From: Neocallimastix lanati (nom. inval.)
Lineage: Eukaryota; Neocallimastigomycota; Neocallimastigomycetes; Neocallimastigales; Neocallimastigaceae
Direction: 5' to 3'
Length of the DNA stretch: 62,000 nt
Assembly (NCBI GenBank): GCA_016946835.1
Contig: JACVTC010000125.1
Location: 210,001 to 272,000, forward strand
A program made the translations under genes and the position numbers. The notes under the pieces are model-generated. The model had not been told where the DNA came from, ran no database searches, and saw only the letters and a list, made by a program, of their open reading frames with translations. Shown one piece after another: positions 44,901 to 53,813 of the stretch; position 1 is the first letter of the stretch, and each line of letters opens with the position of its first letter.

Positions 44901-45439
44901 GAATCAACACCAATCAAGATATCAAAAATATCATCTTTTTCGATTACCCTAAAATATTCATTAAAAGTTCTGCTACCAATAGAGACTTGTAAATCATAGA
45001 TATCACTATCTATTGAGGAATTTGAGTACGCTTGAAATATTGTTTCAGAGATTCTACCAATAGAAGATTTGTTGATTTTTAATTTATTCAAAGCGGAACG
45101 TGTAATAACATTGACACTGGCGCAAGTATCTAAAAATATTTCACAATCATTATTCTCTACTTTTCCATTAACTTTAATTATTTTATGTTTTGTAATAACT
45201 GTCATTACATTTGTTATTGTTTGTTTAGGTGTTAATTTTAAAGCTTTTAAGAATTCTGTTCGAAATTTTGGGAAGAGATCTAAAAGGTAGACCAATTTTG
45301 TTATTACATCAGTTGATGCAATTTCTTTTATCAAATCTTGAATATAATAATCACCAAATTTCTCCATAAGTTTGATGTGTTTTTCAGGTTGTTTCATTGG
45401 AGTTTCACTTGTCTTGGTATTGGTATTCATTTCTTTCAT
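41987..45439 (-). CDS. Element B Pol: protease, RT, RNase H, integrase
   Basis: A 1150-aa Pol. Order: retropepsin-like segment (IFLDTCASVNVI at about 102-111, later ILIGVDSL), RT (LVPKKNGDWRMCVDFRALNN, FCVMPFGLCNAPATFQ, catalytic YIDD at about 465), RNase H (IRTDASRDGLGGVLL, DLEGKAIFHCV, YTDHKPL), integrase HHCC (HQIGHEGIYKTYNRL ... SCHRCQ), and DDE core (VGLDIIGP, LITDNGPQF, SNGEVENRN with D-35-E spacing), then a GPF-type tail (FFTGPLKIV). No chromodomain is visible. The active site is DTC rather than the usual DTG/DSG. ATG 45439 sits at the end of an A10 run that may be a -1 slippage site from the upstream frame. All catalytic motifs of RT and integrase are intact. Confidence 0.93.
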   Translation of the reverse strand: MKEMNTNTKTSETPMKQPEKHIKLMEKFGDYYIQDLIKEIASTDVITKLVYLLDLFPKFRTEFLKALKLTPKQTITNVMTVITKHKIIKVNGKVENNDCEIFLDTCASVNVITRSALNKLKINKSSIGRISETIFQAYSNSSIDSDIYDLQVSIGSRTFNEYFRVIEKDDIFDILIGVDSLKNNRFDINLVDDTLYYIDENNNYIKLADLFYDINLNNTYKDDEEIEKNQTTKSEPFLLTITVTNDKEITNTNELPNTKEHLINEIISSVPDNFKNEISKIFSKFKNVIAIKTDDLGKSKLLPHKIDLIPQSTPIKLKAYRLSKAQTKALKKILIKLIENKLIEPSYSSWAFPVVLVPKKNGDWRMCVDFRALNNITIKDSYALPLIDDILMFIGKNAKILSTIDLFSGYHQVPMNPDDKDKTTFTTMFGNYKFCVMPFGLCNAPATFQREMNRIFFDLIGVCLFIYIDDLVIFSDSIESHIKHLTMVFQILADNGLKINLEKCSFFKTKVTLLGHTLSTQGISPIPDKVKVIVNWLPPKNITQLKSFLGAIGYYRKFVKNFAQIAKPLFNLLKKDVRYVWSNDCNYAFEKLKKTLTMAPILVPPDYSKPFIIRTDASRDGLGGVLLQVKENFIEVPIYFESRTLSSSESNYSVTDLEGKAIFHCVKKFKPYFSGSSFPTIVYTDHKPLVSIFANREPSNNRHLKWVTELSILNVKVQFQEGKRNVIADALSRLPTKEINENKEILNALVNNNVSSNNNNDSINKFMNEFINKRIINIDGIEYYKQGENIRKIIKNKTKQFELIKDAHQIGHEGIYKTYNRLKRDYYWKSMKNDVHNFIKSCHRCQIYRPQSLNKNVESIATPPGYPFSRVGLDIIGPLPPTRNNNKYIIVLVDYLTKWVEAEPLKTVEAEDVIKFLKSVFSRHGIPEILITDNGPQFIADKTKAFLDLHDIYVHYITTYHPASNGEVENRNKEISKYLRLLGKSTDTWDETLYSALWALRTCKNEVTKYSSFELLYGRRDLQPFELTLNIERRNEMESEEEYWLRKFITHDKWIKEAINNIETANKLWEDRRKQIKRLRVCYKPGDLVLVKVFNRRKLDPFFTGPLKIVKQELNTVTVCDPITGEIANRNIHLKNVIPYFTEINLEEEE

Positions 45440-45448
45440 TTTTTTTTT
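45439..45448 (-). promoter_or_regulatory. A10 run, possible -1 frameshift site before pol
   Basis: An upstream frame (45663-45436, minus) ending ...ERIKDIKKK reads ATA AAA AAA AAA TGA. Slipping back one base on the A run enters the pol frame at AAA-ATG. Poly(A) slippage is plausible, but ATG initiation or an assembly-length error is equally possible. Confidence 0.3.
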
Positions 45449-45601
45449 ATATCTTTAATTCTCTCCTCTTTATTTTTGTTTTTAACTTTTCTAATATTTT
45501 TTTCTGTGATAAAAGAAGGATCAAGATACTCTAGTTTTTGGGTATTACAATTTTTTTTATTAGGAGTTTCATTCTTATTTGTATTATTTGCTCTAATGGA
45601 A

Positions 45602-46339
45602 TTAGGACTTATTATGATTTTTAATATTATTACTTTCATCAACATCAACATTGTTTTCATCATTTTCAGATTCTTCTATCATGATTACATCTTCATTAGA
45701 TTCTATACTTCCTGGTTCAACTGTTTGACTAGTGTTTATATTATTAGTAATATAATCATCATTATTTATGTCAATATTTTCTTTAAAGGTATTATAAATA
45801 TTATTTTCTTCATTATTATTGTCGTTATTATTGTCATTATTATTATCTATATTATAATTAATTTTATTATTATTATTATTCATATTATTATTTTCATGAT
45901 CATTATTCCTATTATTATTATGATTATTAATATTATTATAATTATTATTAACATTTGTATTACTATAATTGGTATTATTTTTATTTTTAATATTATAATT
46001 ATTAATACTATTATTATTCTTATTAATATTATTATGACTCATAGCTGCCGTTTGTATTGGTTTTAGATTGTCTTTTAAATTAAATCTCACTTCCTTTCTA
46101 TTATATGGCTTTTCATTATATTTGCTAATATTATTTCTTGAATTTCGAGTAGCTGCTGCTACAATTTCAATTGGTCTATTTAATATATTTTGTGTAGTAT
46201 TACTATTATTGTTTATATTAAGGTAATTACAATTTTGTTTTTCATTAACACTATTATTAATTATAGGTAGTATTGTTTGATCATCTACCATTGTCATTAT
46301 ATTATTTTTATTGTTACATGAGTCATTATTTTTGAACAT
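45602..46339 (-). CDS. Element B extra ORF between gag and pol
   Basis: 245 codons starting MFKNNDSCNNKNN. The product is dominated by Asn, with a short ordinary stretch near residues 75-110 (RPIEIVAAATRNSRN, EVRFNLKDNLKPIQTAAM) and an acidic C-terminal part (EESENDENNVDVDE). It is in the same frame as pol but separated by stops and 54 codons; an overlapping +1 frame (45663-45436) bridges the gap. No known domain is recognised. It could be an accessory Gag-like protein, or the N-terminal part of a Gag-Pol fusion broken by indels. The plus-strand frame over the same DNA is an antisense shadow. Confidence 0.55.
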   Translation of the reverse strand: MFKNNDSCNNKNNIMTMVDDQTILPIINNSVNEKQNCNYLNINNNSNTTQNILNRPIEIVAAATRNSRNNISKYNEKPYNRKEVRFNLKDNLKPIQTAAMSHNNINKNNNSINNYNIKNKNNTNYSNTNVNNNYNNINNHNNNRNNDHENNNMNNNNNKINYNIDNNNDNNNDNNNEENNIYNTFKENIDINNDDYITNNINTSQTVEPGSIESNEDVIMIEESENDENNVDVDESNNIKNHNKS

Positions 46340-46380
46340 TATTTTTTTGGTTTGGTTAATGGAAGTTATCCTTCTCCCAT

Positions 46381-47706
46381 TTATTGGTTTAAAGGTTTAT
46401 TAATCAAACCCTGTTCTTCCATTTCAGCCAATTGTTTAAATGTGTACGGACATTCTGAAGCTCTATGTCCCTCCATTGTACAACGATAACAATTCACATG
46501 ATAATTGTTGTCATCATTAAATTTATTATTATTTTTGGTTACTAAGGTATTAATGACATTGTTGTTTTCTGTTCTACTATGATATTTTTTCCTATTTTGG
46601 TAGCTAAAAGATTGAGTCATATTATTAGTGTTAATTGTGTTACCATTAGTCATTTGATTGTTATATTCTTTATTATTATTAGTCATCATATTATTATTTA
46701 TATTTTTTAAATCAATATTATTTTGGTTATCTTCTCCTTCATTGAGTAATTGATTATTACTCATTTTGTTCGTATTATTCATCATATTAAAATTCATATA
46801 ATGATTGTTGATTTTGTTATTGTTCGAATACCAATCATAATTGATTTTATTATTATATCCATTTATTGAATTCCTTCTTGACATTCTATTAACGTAATTA
46901 TTACTGTTATTTGAATAATAATTCATATGATTTCTTAAATTTACCGCATGATTCGAATAATTTGGATTCCTAGAGTTATTATTGTTCCATGAGCTAGCTC
47001 TAAAATTCCAATTGTTTTCTCCAATAAAGGTATTATTTCCATCTTGATTCATTGGTAGTTGTCTTGAGTGAAGATTTTCGTAAAAAGGGTGATTCAATAA
47101 TACATTATTATTAGTATGGTTTTGAGTAAACATGATGTTTGTTCCCATATTATTATTAATTTTGCTCCTTTGATTTGCATTGGATATTTCTTTTTCAGCT
47201 TCTTCAGCTACTTCAGCTATTTTAAATGCTTCATTTATTGTTTCACATTCCGCTATCATAACTCTTGAACAGGGAAATACTCGAGAACTAATAGCATTTG
47301 TATAATCTTTGACCGAAATAAGTCTTCTATATTCCAAACTGAGTTTATTATATAATTTTTTATATTTGTAATTAAACTTTTTTAACGACTCGTCTTCATT
47401 AATTTTTAAAGATTTAAGAACAGAACATTTATCATTCTCAGTTATATGTAAATGTTCTTCTATTGTATCTTGAATCTCCTTTAATGTAGGATATCTGATT
47501 GAGTCACCTCTTCCTTTTACTAATGAATTTAATGCGCCTTGAATATCTTCTTCCACGGCCTCTTTAGCCCATGTAAAAATGCGTCGAGGTTCCATTATAT
47601 CATAAAGTTCCATCGTTTTGGAAAAATCTGTTATCCAACTTTCCACATCTTTACCATAATTGATTAACAATGGTAAGATTCTTTGCAATTTAGCTGCATC
47701 AAACAT
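46381..47706 (-). CDS. Element B Gag with CCHC zinc knuckle
   Basis: A 441-aa Gag. The N-terminal part (VESWITDFSKTMELYDIMEP, DTIEEHLHITENDKCSVLKSL, SLKKFNYKYKKLYNKLSLEY) matches a capsid-like retrotransposon Gag. A long Asn-rich linker spans about 190-400. A zinc knuckle C-X2-C-X4-H-X4-C lies at 406-419 (CYRCTMEGHRASEC), the nucleic-acid binding site for packaging. ATG 47706 lies about 130 nt after the PBS. The frame ends at a plain TAA with no slippery sequence, so how downstream ORFs are translated is unclear. Confidence 0.88.
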   Translation of the reverse strand: MFDAAKLQRILPLLINYGKDVESWITDFSKTMELYDIMEPRRIFTWAKEAVEEDIQGALNSLVKGRGDSIRYPTLKEIQDTIEEHLHITENDKCSVLKSLKINEDESLKKFNYKYKKLYNKLSLEYRRLISVKDYTNAISSRVFPCSRVMIAECETINEAFKIAEVAEEAEKEISNANQRSKINNNMGTNIMFTQNHTNNNVLLNHPFYENLHSRQLPMNQDGNNTFIGENNWNFRASSWNNNNSRNPNYSNHAVNLRNHMNYYSNNSNNYVNRMSRRNSINGYNNKINYDWYSNNNKINNHYMNFNMMNNTNKMSNNQLLNEGEDNQNNIDLKNINNNMMTNNNKEYNNQMTNGNTINTNNMTQSFSYQNRKKYHSRTENNNVINTLVTKNNNKFNDDNNYHVNCYRCTMEGHRASECPYTFKQLAEMEEQGLINKPLNQ

Positions 47707-47839
47707 TTTAAGATTTTTGTAATTTTTAATGGTAATGATTATATAAAAAAAATTATAAAATTATGGTGTATTATTAAATAATTTATTTGTAATTATTATT
47801 TCCTTATTATTTTCATACTTCTTTATTAAATCTTGCTTT

Positions 47840-47857
47840 CCCCCACGTTGGGCGCCA
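47840..47857 (-). other. Element B primer-binding site, tRNA-Lys type
   Basis: In the element sense TGGCGCCCAACGTGGGGG begins 6 nt after the 5' LTR edge (47864). It agrees with the well-known PBS complementary to the 3' end of tRNA-Lys used by several retroelements (TGGCGCCCAACGTGGGGC). The host tRNA-Lys is not in this window to confirm. Confidence 0.8.
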
Positions 47858-47863
47858 AAATTT

Positions 47864-48345
47864 TGATACGTTATTTTATTAATCTTTATTATTAATATTT
47901 TAGTATCAATATTTTTGTGAGTTTGCAAGATAGTATAAAATAAAATAGTATATTCTAATATAGAAATATATAATTACTACACACTTTATTTTAAAACAGA
48001 ATTTTAAGAATTATTTTTGTCGTTTTATTTTATTTTATTTAATTTATTATGTCGTAATACAATTTTATAATAAAGTATTATAAAAAAATCTTATTAACTG
48101 TTTATTTCTAACTTATTACTATATTATATTTTATAAATAAATATATTCCCCGAATATATTTATCTTAACTAATGTATATCTATTTTCTCCAAAAAAAACC
48201 ACCCTTTAAAAAATTTATAATAATTTTTCTTTTTATACTTTTAATTTACTATAATTTAAATCCTATTGGCTGTTAATTAATTAAATAAATTTGAATAATT
48301 TTATATTATTATTTATTATTGTGTATAATTAATTATTATATTTTA
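47864..48345 (-). repeat. Element B 5' LTR, inner part
   Basis: 482 of 528 bp of the LTR, ending TATATTTTA where element A begins. It carries the sense TATAAAAAG box (48237-48229). Confidence 0.95.
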
Positions 48346-49080
48346 TGTTAAAAAGTAAACAGGTTGAATTTAACGAGGAATCAGGTTGATATATTTATAT
48401 AATATAACTATATAGATATAAGTAAATTACTAAAATAAAAGAGTTATAAAGTTAAATTTGTTAATTTAACACTTAATTAAAACTAATAATTGGTTTGATA
48501 TGATAAAAATTTTTATTTATTAATAAAAATATATAGTTATATTATAATAGGTTAACTATAACCTTACAAAGGACAAAAAGATAAATTTGAATTTTCTTTT
48601 TATACTTTGTAGGTTTGAGAATATTGATAATAATAATATAAAGTTGATAATAATAATATTTAGTATAAGAATATGTTTAATATAAATAAATTATATTTTT
48701 TAATCTAATATATTAGCTAATATATATAATATAATATTAAATTTAAATATTTAATATAGTAATTAATAATTAATAATTAATTAAATCAATATAACATAAA
48801 TTAATACATAAACATTAATTTATGAATCAAGGATGACATGACCAAATGATTCATGTTAATAAATATTTTATTTATTAATAATATTTAAGTTTAATATGAT
48901 ATCATTAGAATCAGTAGGCCTAAGCTGGTCCTAAGATGATCAAATAACTTATAATATTATAAAATAAATAAAATTTAAAGAATAATTAATGAATTATAAA
49001 TTTTTATTAATTATTTTGTTTTTAATAATTTTAATTGAAATTAATTGAAATTGAAATTTAATTCAGTTGTAATTTCGACA
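48346..49080 (-). repeat. Element A 3' LTR
   Basis: 735 bp, TGTTAAAAAGTAAACAGG ... CAGTTGTAATTTCGACA on plus. In the element sense a purine-rich GGAAGGGCG (about 49082-49090) directly precedes it as polypurine tract. Confidence 0.95.
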
Positions 49081-49599
49081 ACGCCCTTCCACAAAAATCG
49101 GATTCCAGACGATTTTGTGTAACGTTACATAAAGAAATTATTATATTTATAAAATTGTATATTTTAAAAAATTTTTTTTTTTTTTTTTTTTTTTGAAGTA
49201 AAAAGGTCACATGAGTCCTTTAAAGAACACATTACAAGTGGCCATTTCATGGAAATTTCGAAATTGTCAAAATTTACTGAAATTAAAATTTTGTTATAAA
49301 ATTAAATATCGAGAAATATAATGGTGTGAATTTTATTAAAAATTTCGTTGAAAAAATGTAAAATTGAAATTTTGAAATTGAAATTGAAATTTCATCTTAA
49401 TTTTATGCATTAAATTGAAAATTTTTAAATATAGTGAAAATTTATAATTTAATGAATATAATAATGTAAAAATAAATAAAGTATTATTAAATTTCGATTT
49501 TTTAAAAATTTTTGAAATTTTGAAATGTAAAATTTTAAATTAACTAATTTAATTTTGAAATATTATTATTTAATATACTATTTATAGCTTAAGTATAAT

Positions 49600-49640
<41 letters not shown>
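49081..49640 (-). other. Element A 3' noncoding segment
   Basis: 560 bp between the pol stop and the 3' LTR with a long T run (49601-49642), GAAATTGAAATTT-type repeats and the polypurine tract. No ORF. Confidence 0.7.
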
Positions 49641-49646
<6 letters not shown>

Positions 49647-52600
49647 ATAAGAAAGAGAAGTGAATTTTCTATTATTCTTTAAATATTCTTGATATATTCT
49701 TTGATTCCTTGGATTATTTTCAACTTCATAAGAAGGCACCCAATTACTTGATCTTTTATATTTGTATCTAACTCTATATTCGTAGCAGTTTTTCTTGTAG
49801 TTTGTCCTAAATCCAGAAATTTCAATAATATCATTAATGGATTCATTGTGCGAACTTCTATTTAAAAACTTTTGCGGAGTTGGGACATAAGGTTCCAATT
49901 CAGAGATATGAAAGATTGGATGATGTTTTGGAAAAGGTGACTTTTTAAGATCAATTTTATAATTATTATTCTCTAAAACATCGATTACCTTGTAAGGTCC
50001 ATATTTGCAAGGAGCGAGTTTAGAACAATCTTCAATATTTAAGGAAGGAGGTGCTTGAATCCAAACCAAGTCACCTTCTTTTATTACAGGAGGTGGCATC
50101 CTTTTCTTATCCGCATAATTTTTATATAATTCTTTAGATCTTAATAAGACATCTTTAATATGATTAAAACTTGTACTTACATTTTTAATAAATTTACTAT
50201 TAGTATCAACTTGGGGTAGTAAGAAATATTCGTCCATAGATGGATGAAATCCATAGTTAATAAAGAAAGGTGTTTCTTTTGTAGATTCATTGACTGAATT
50301 ATTATAAGCGAACTCTGCAAGATAGATCCAATTAATCCAATCGTCGTGATAATAAGATCTTGAATAAGCTCTTAAATACTGTTCAATAAAGGAGTTACAT
50401 CTCTCAACTTGACCAACAGTCTCATGATGATCTGTTGTAGCTAATTTGGATTTAATATTAAGTAATTTCATGAATTCTTTCCAAAGTGCACTTGTAAACT
50501 GAGGACCTCTATCTGTATACATATCATAAGGAAGGCCATGTAATTTATAAACATTATTCATAAATGCTTTGGCAGTTTGTTTTGCATCAGGAATTTGTTT
50601 GAAAGGTATTAAGTGAATCATTTTAGAGAAACGATCCACTACAACCATTATTACCGTATATCCCTTTGAATCCGGGAGGCCACATAAAAAGTCAACTTCT
50701 ATAGATTTCCAAGGTCTATCAGGTGTTTCCAACGGTTGTAGAAAGCCATATTTCCTATGTCTATTAATTTTGTTTCTTGCACAACATTCACAGGAATTGA
50801 CAAATTTTATAACATCATCTTGCATTTTGGGCCACCAAAAGTTTCTTGTAATTAATTCAAGAGTTCTTTTAATTCCAAGATGACCAGCGGAAGGCTTTTC
50901 ATGATATTTAGTTAAGATTTCTAATCTTAAAATTTCAGGAATATAAATTAAATTATTATATAATATAATATTATCCTTTATTTTGAACTTATTCATTTTC
51001 CTAAAGGGTTTATAGGACATATCATTTTTAATATTCTGTGGGCTAAAATAGAGTCTAATATCATCAGCTGTGGCATCTGTTTTTGTAGCTTCTATAATTC
51101 TTTCTAAAAGATCGCTAACAACACCAATAAAACATGGAACTTCCTTTACATTTTTTATGTCAAGAATATTTTCGGTTTTAGTTTCTTCATTATTTTTTAT
51201 ATAATCTGGTCTTCTTGAAAGAGAATCAGGTTTTCCATTATTGGAACCTTGTCTATAAATTAATTCAAAATTATATTCTTGGAAGAACATATGCCATCTA
51301 TGTTGCCTTTGATTACCAATTTTACCACCAAGGGTATATAATAAGTTCCTATGATCAGTATAAACAGTTACTTTGTATTTCGCACCAAGTAATAAATGTC
51401 TCCATGCCAAAAAGGCTTCTCTAATAGCTAACAACTCCTTGTCTGTAATAGTATAATTAATTTCTGCACCTTGTAAGCTTCTTGAGAAATATGCAACTGG
51501 ATGTAATTTATTATTATCATCCTTTTGTGATAAAACAGCACCAAGGGCAAAGTTACTTGCATCACATTCAACAATAAATGGTTTATTATTATCCGGATGG
51601 AATAAAACTGGAGAACTGGTTAATCTTTTCTTTAATTCTGAGAATGATTCTTCACATTTGTTATTCCAATTAAATTTAATATTTTTTCTGGTTAAATTAT
51701 GTAAAGGTTTTGCAATTTTTGCAAAATCTTTAACAAATCTTCTATAATAATTGCAAAGACCTAAAAACCTCTGTACGTCCTTTAAGTTATTTGGTTGAGG
51801 CCAGTCTTTAATTGATTCTATTTTCTTCGGATCGGTAGTGACACCTTGACCTGATAATACATATCCAAGGAATTCAACTTTCTCTTTATCAAATTCGCAT
51901 TTTTCTAATTTTGCATATAAGTTATTATTAATTATTGCTTGCAAAACCTCCCTAACTTGTTTATGATGTTCTTTTAAATCTTTGGAGTAGATTAAAATAT
52001 CGTCTAAATAAAGAATAACACTTTTTTCTAAATATGGTCTTAGTACCGAATTAATAAACGATTGAAAAGTAGCTGGTGCGTTTTTTAAACCAAATGGCAT
52101 AACTAAGTATTCATAGTGACCATATTTAGTTCTGAAAGCTGTCTTGTATTCATCCCCTTCCTTAATACGGATTAAATTATAGGCTGAACGTAAATCTAAT
52201 TTTGTAAAATACTTTGCTCCTTTAACCTTTTCAATAATTTCATTAATAAGAGGTATGGGGTACGAGTTTCTTATAGTAACAGCGTTTAACTTCCTATAGT
52301 CTACGCATAACCGAAGTGTACCATCTTTTTTCTTTTGGAATAGAACTGGATAACCTGCAGGTGATTCAGATGGTCTAATAAATCCTTTTTTTAGGTTTTC
52401 TTTTATATATTCTTTCAAAACTTTATTTTCCTCTTCGGTTAAGGGATAGATTGGACCATAGTGAAGGGAAGCGTCCTTCTCCAGCACTATTTTGCAGTCG
52501 GTTAAACGATGTGGGGGAAGTTTATCGGCTTCGGCTTTACTAAAAACAATAAATAGATCGCGATATTGAGGCGGAATATCTTCAATATTTGGATCTTCAT

Positions 52601-52703
52601 TGTCATTTTTATTAATTTCTTTATTTGATAAGAAGGAATATATTAAAAAATTGTAATTATAGTCATTGTTTAAATTAAAATTGTTTTTTAAATATTCATT
52701 TAG
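49641..52703 (-). CDS. Element A Pol: RT, RNase H, integrase, chromodomain (no protease)
   Basis: The frame is open from 52703 with no good ATG, so translation probably depends on -1 frameshifting from gag. Numbering from the GTG at 52487 gives 948 aa: KKKDGTLRLCVDYRKLN, LVMPFGLKNAPATFQ and YLDD (160-163) of RT; RNase H (VECDASNFALGAVLSQ, DKELLAI, YTDHRNL); integrase zinc finger (KYHEKPSAGHLGI ... CECCARNK), core D-D-E (VDFLCGLP, YTDRGPQF, GQVERCNSF); and a divergent chromodomain at about 884-940 (YEYRVRYKYKRSSNWVPSYE). The about 70 codons between the gag stop and RT (IVFSKAEADKLPPHR) hold no D-T/S-G motif, so a retropepsin is absent. A trans-supplied protease, or a non-autonomous copy, is likely. 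Confidence 0.92.
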
Positions 52704-53779
52704 TTTTTTGAATTATTATTATTTGTACTATTATTACTGTTATTATTAATTTTATTAAAGTTATTATTATTATGGACTTTATTATAATTATTATTATAAT
52801 ATTTGTTATAATTGTTATTATTATTATATTTATTATTATTGTTGTTGTTGTTATTGTGGACATTAGAAGGCTTTTTCTTTAAATTTTTATTACCATTAGA
52901 TTTTAATTGACCTTTAGATTTCAAGGAATTTTCGTAAAGAATACATCTAGTATAAATAGTACTAAGATCAGAAGGAAATTCATCCATTTTTTCTATTTCT
53001 TCCTGGAACCTTGGGTGCAATCCATTATAAAAGAATAAAACTAAAGCTTCTTCATTCCAATTCAAACATGTTGTAAGGGTTCGAAATTCATCAATATAAT
53101 CATTAATTTTCCCAAATGTGTGAGAAATTTTTGCGAGTTGGATCATGGCTAATTTCTTACTGGCAACATTATTAAAAGCTTTCCTTAATTCTTTAATCAA
53201 TTCTTCTAATGTTGCTGGACTTCTATCTTTATATTTGGCATAATACCAATTACGAGCACCATCTCTTAAGCGTGACTTAACATAATTAATTTTTACATCC
53301 ATAGTAGATTCACAGTTAGGATAAGTCTTAAAAGTATCTTCACAGAGCTGACAAAAGAGATCGGTTTCCTTAGTATCCCCAGTGAAAAATCCAGGTTCTG
53401 GGACTTCTTGAAGTGTATTGGGAATAGTATTCCTCATTATTACATCATTGTCTGCCTCTCTTCTTGTTGATATAGAAGCGTTATCATCTTGATTTTGAGA
53501 AGCATTAACATTAGGAATAAAATCGAATTTCTGATTTAAAATGCTGGTAATAGAAGAAAGTTGTTTTATGATATTCTTGTTATCCCTATTTAAAGTAAAA
53601 AGTTTCTTTTGAAGATCTTCATTATATTTATTAAAATCTTCTCTTGATAAGAATGTAACTTCTGCATCTTTTGCCAGTTCAGAGACAGTAATCTGAGCGT
53701 CTGTTCTTAGCTTATTTACTTCCGACATAGGAGCAAAGTCAGGATAGGAGTTTGCCCACACGTTATTATAAAGGGACAT
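52700..53779 (-). CDS. Element A Gag
   Basis: 359 aa, starting MSLYNNVWANSY only 34 nt after the 5' LTR. A coiled-coil-like N-terminal part (EDFNKYNEDLQKKLFTLNRD) is followed by a retrotransposon capsid domain (PEPGFFTGDTKETDLFCQL, RLRDGARNWYYAKYKDRSP, LAKISHTFGKINDYIDEFRTL, LVLFFYNGLHPRFQEEI). It ends in a basic then Asn-rich tail (NGNKNLKKKPSNVHNN...). No CCHC zinc knuckle is present; the basic tail may bind RNA, or the knuckle was lost with the protease. Confidence 0.9.
   Translation of the reverse strand: MSLYNNVWANSYPDFAPMSEVNKLRTDAQITVSELAKDAEVTFLSREDFNKYNEDLQKKLFTLNRDNKNIIKQLSSITSILNQKFDFIPNVNASQNQDDNASISTRREADNDVIMRNTIPNTLQEVPEPGFFTGDTKETDLFCQLCEDTFKTYPNCESTMDVKINYVKSRLRDGARNWYYAKYKDRSPATLEELIKELRKAFNNVASKKLAMIQLAKISHTFGKINDYIDEFRTLTTCLNWNEEALVLFFYNGLHPRFQEEIEKMDEFPSDLSTIYTRCILYENSLKSKGQLKSNGNKNLKKKPSNVHNNNNNNNNKYNNNNNYNKYYNNNYNKVHNNNNFNKINNNSNNSTNNNNSKN
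52703..52709 (-). promoter_or_regulatory. A-AAA-AAC slippery heptamer at the gag stop
   Basis: The gag end reads TCA AAA AAC TAA. A AAA AAC is the canonical X-XXY-YYZ -1 frameshift heptamer, placed directly before the gag stop, and the -1 frame runs straight into pol. A downstream stimulator was not identified. Confidence 0.6.
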
Positions 53780-53803
53780 ATCAAGGTGATTCTCTTTTCT
53801 AAG

Positions 53804-53813
53804 GTAAGGTTAT
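53804..53813 (-). other. Element A self-priming PBS
   Basis: ATAACCTTAC immediately after the 5' LTR (no spacer) is the exact reverse complement of GTAAGGTTAT in the same LTR (54035-54026). This is the Tf1 arrangement, in which the mRNA 5' end folds back to prime reverse transcription. No TGG tRNA-type PBS is present here. Confidence 0.7.

Noticed and set aside
45338-46066. 242-codon Ile-rich ORF, plus strand
   Set aside because: Antisense reading of the Asn (AAT/AAC) codons in element B's extra ORF; no protein character of its own.
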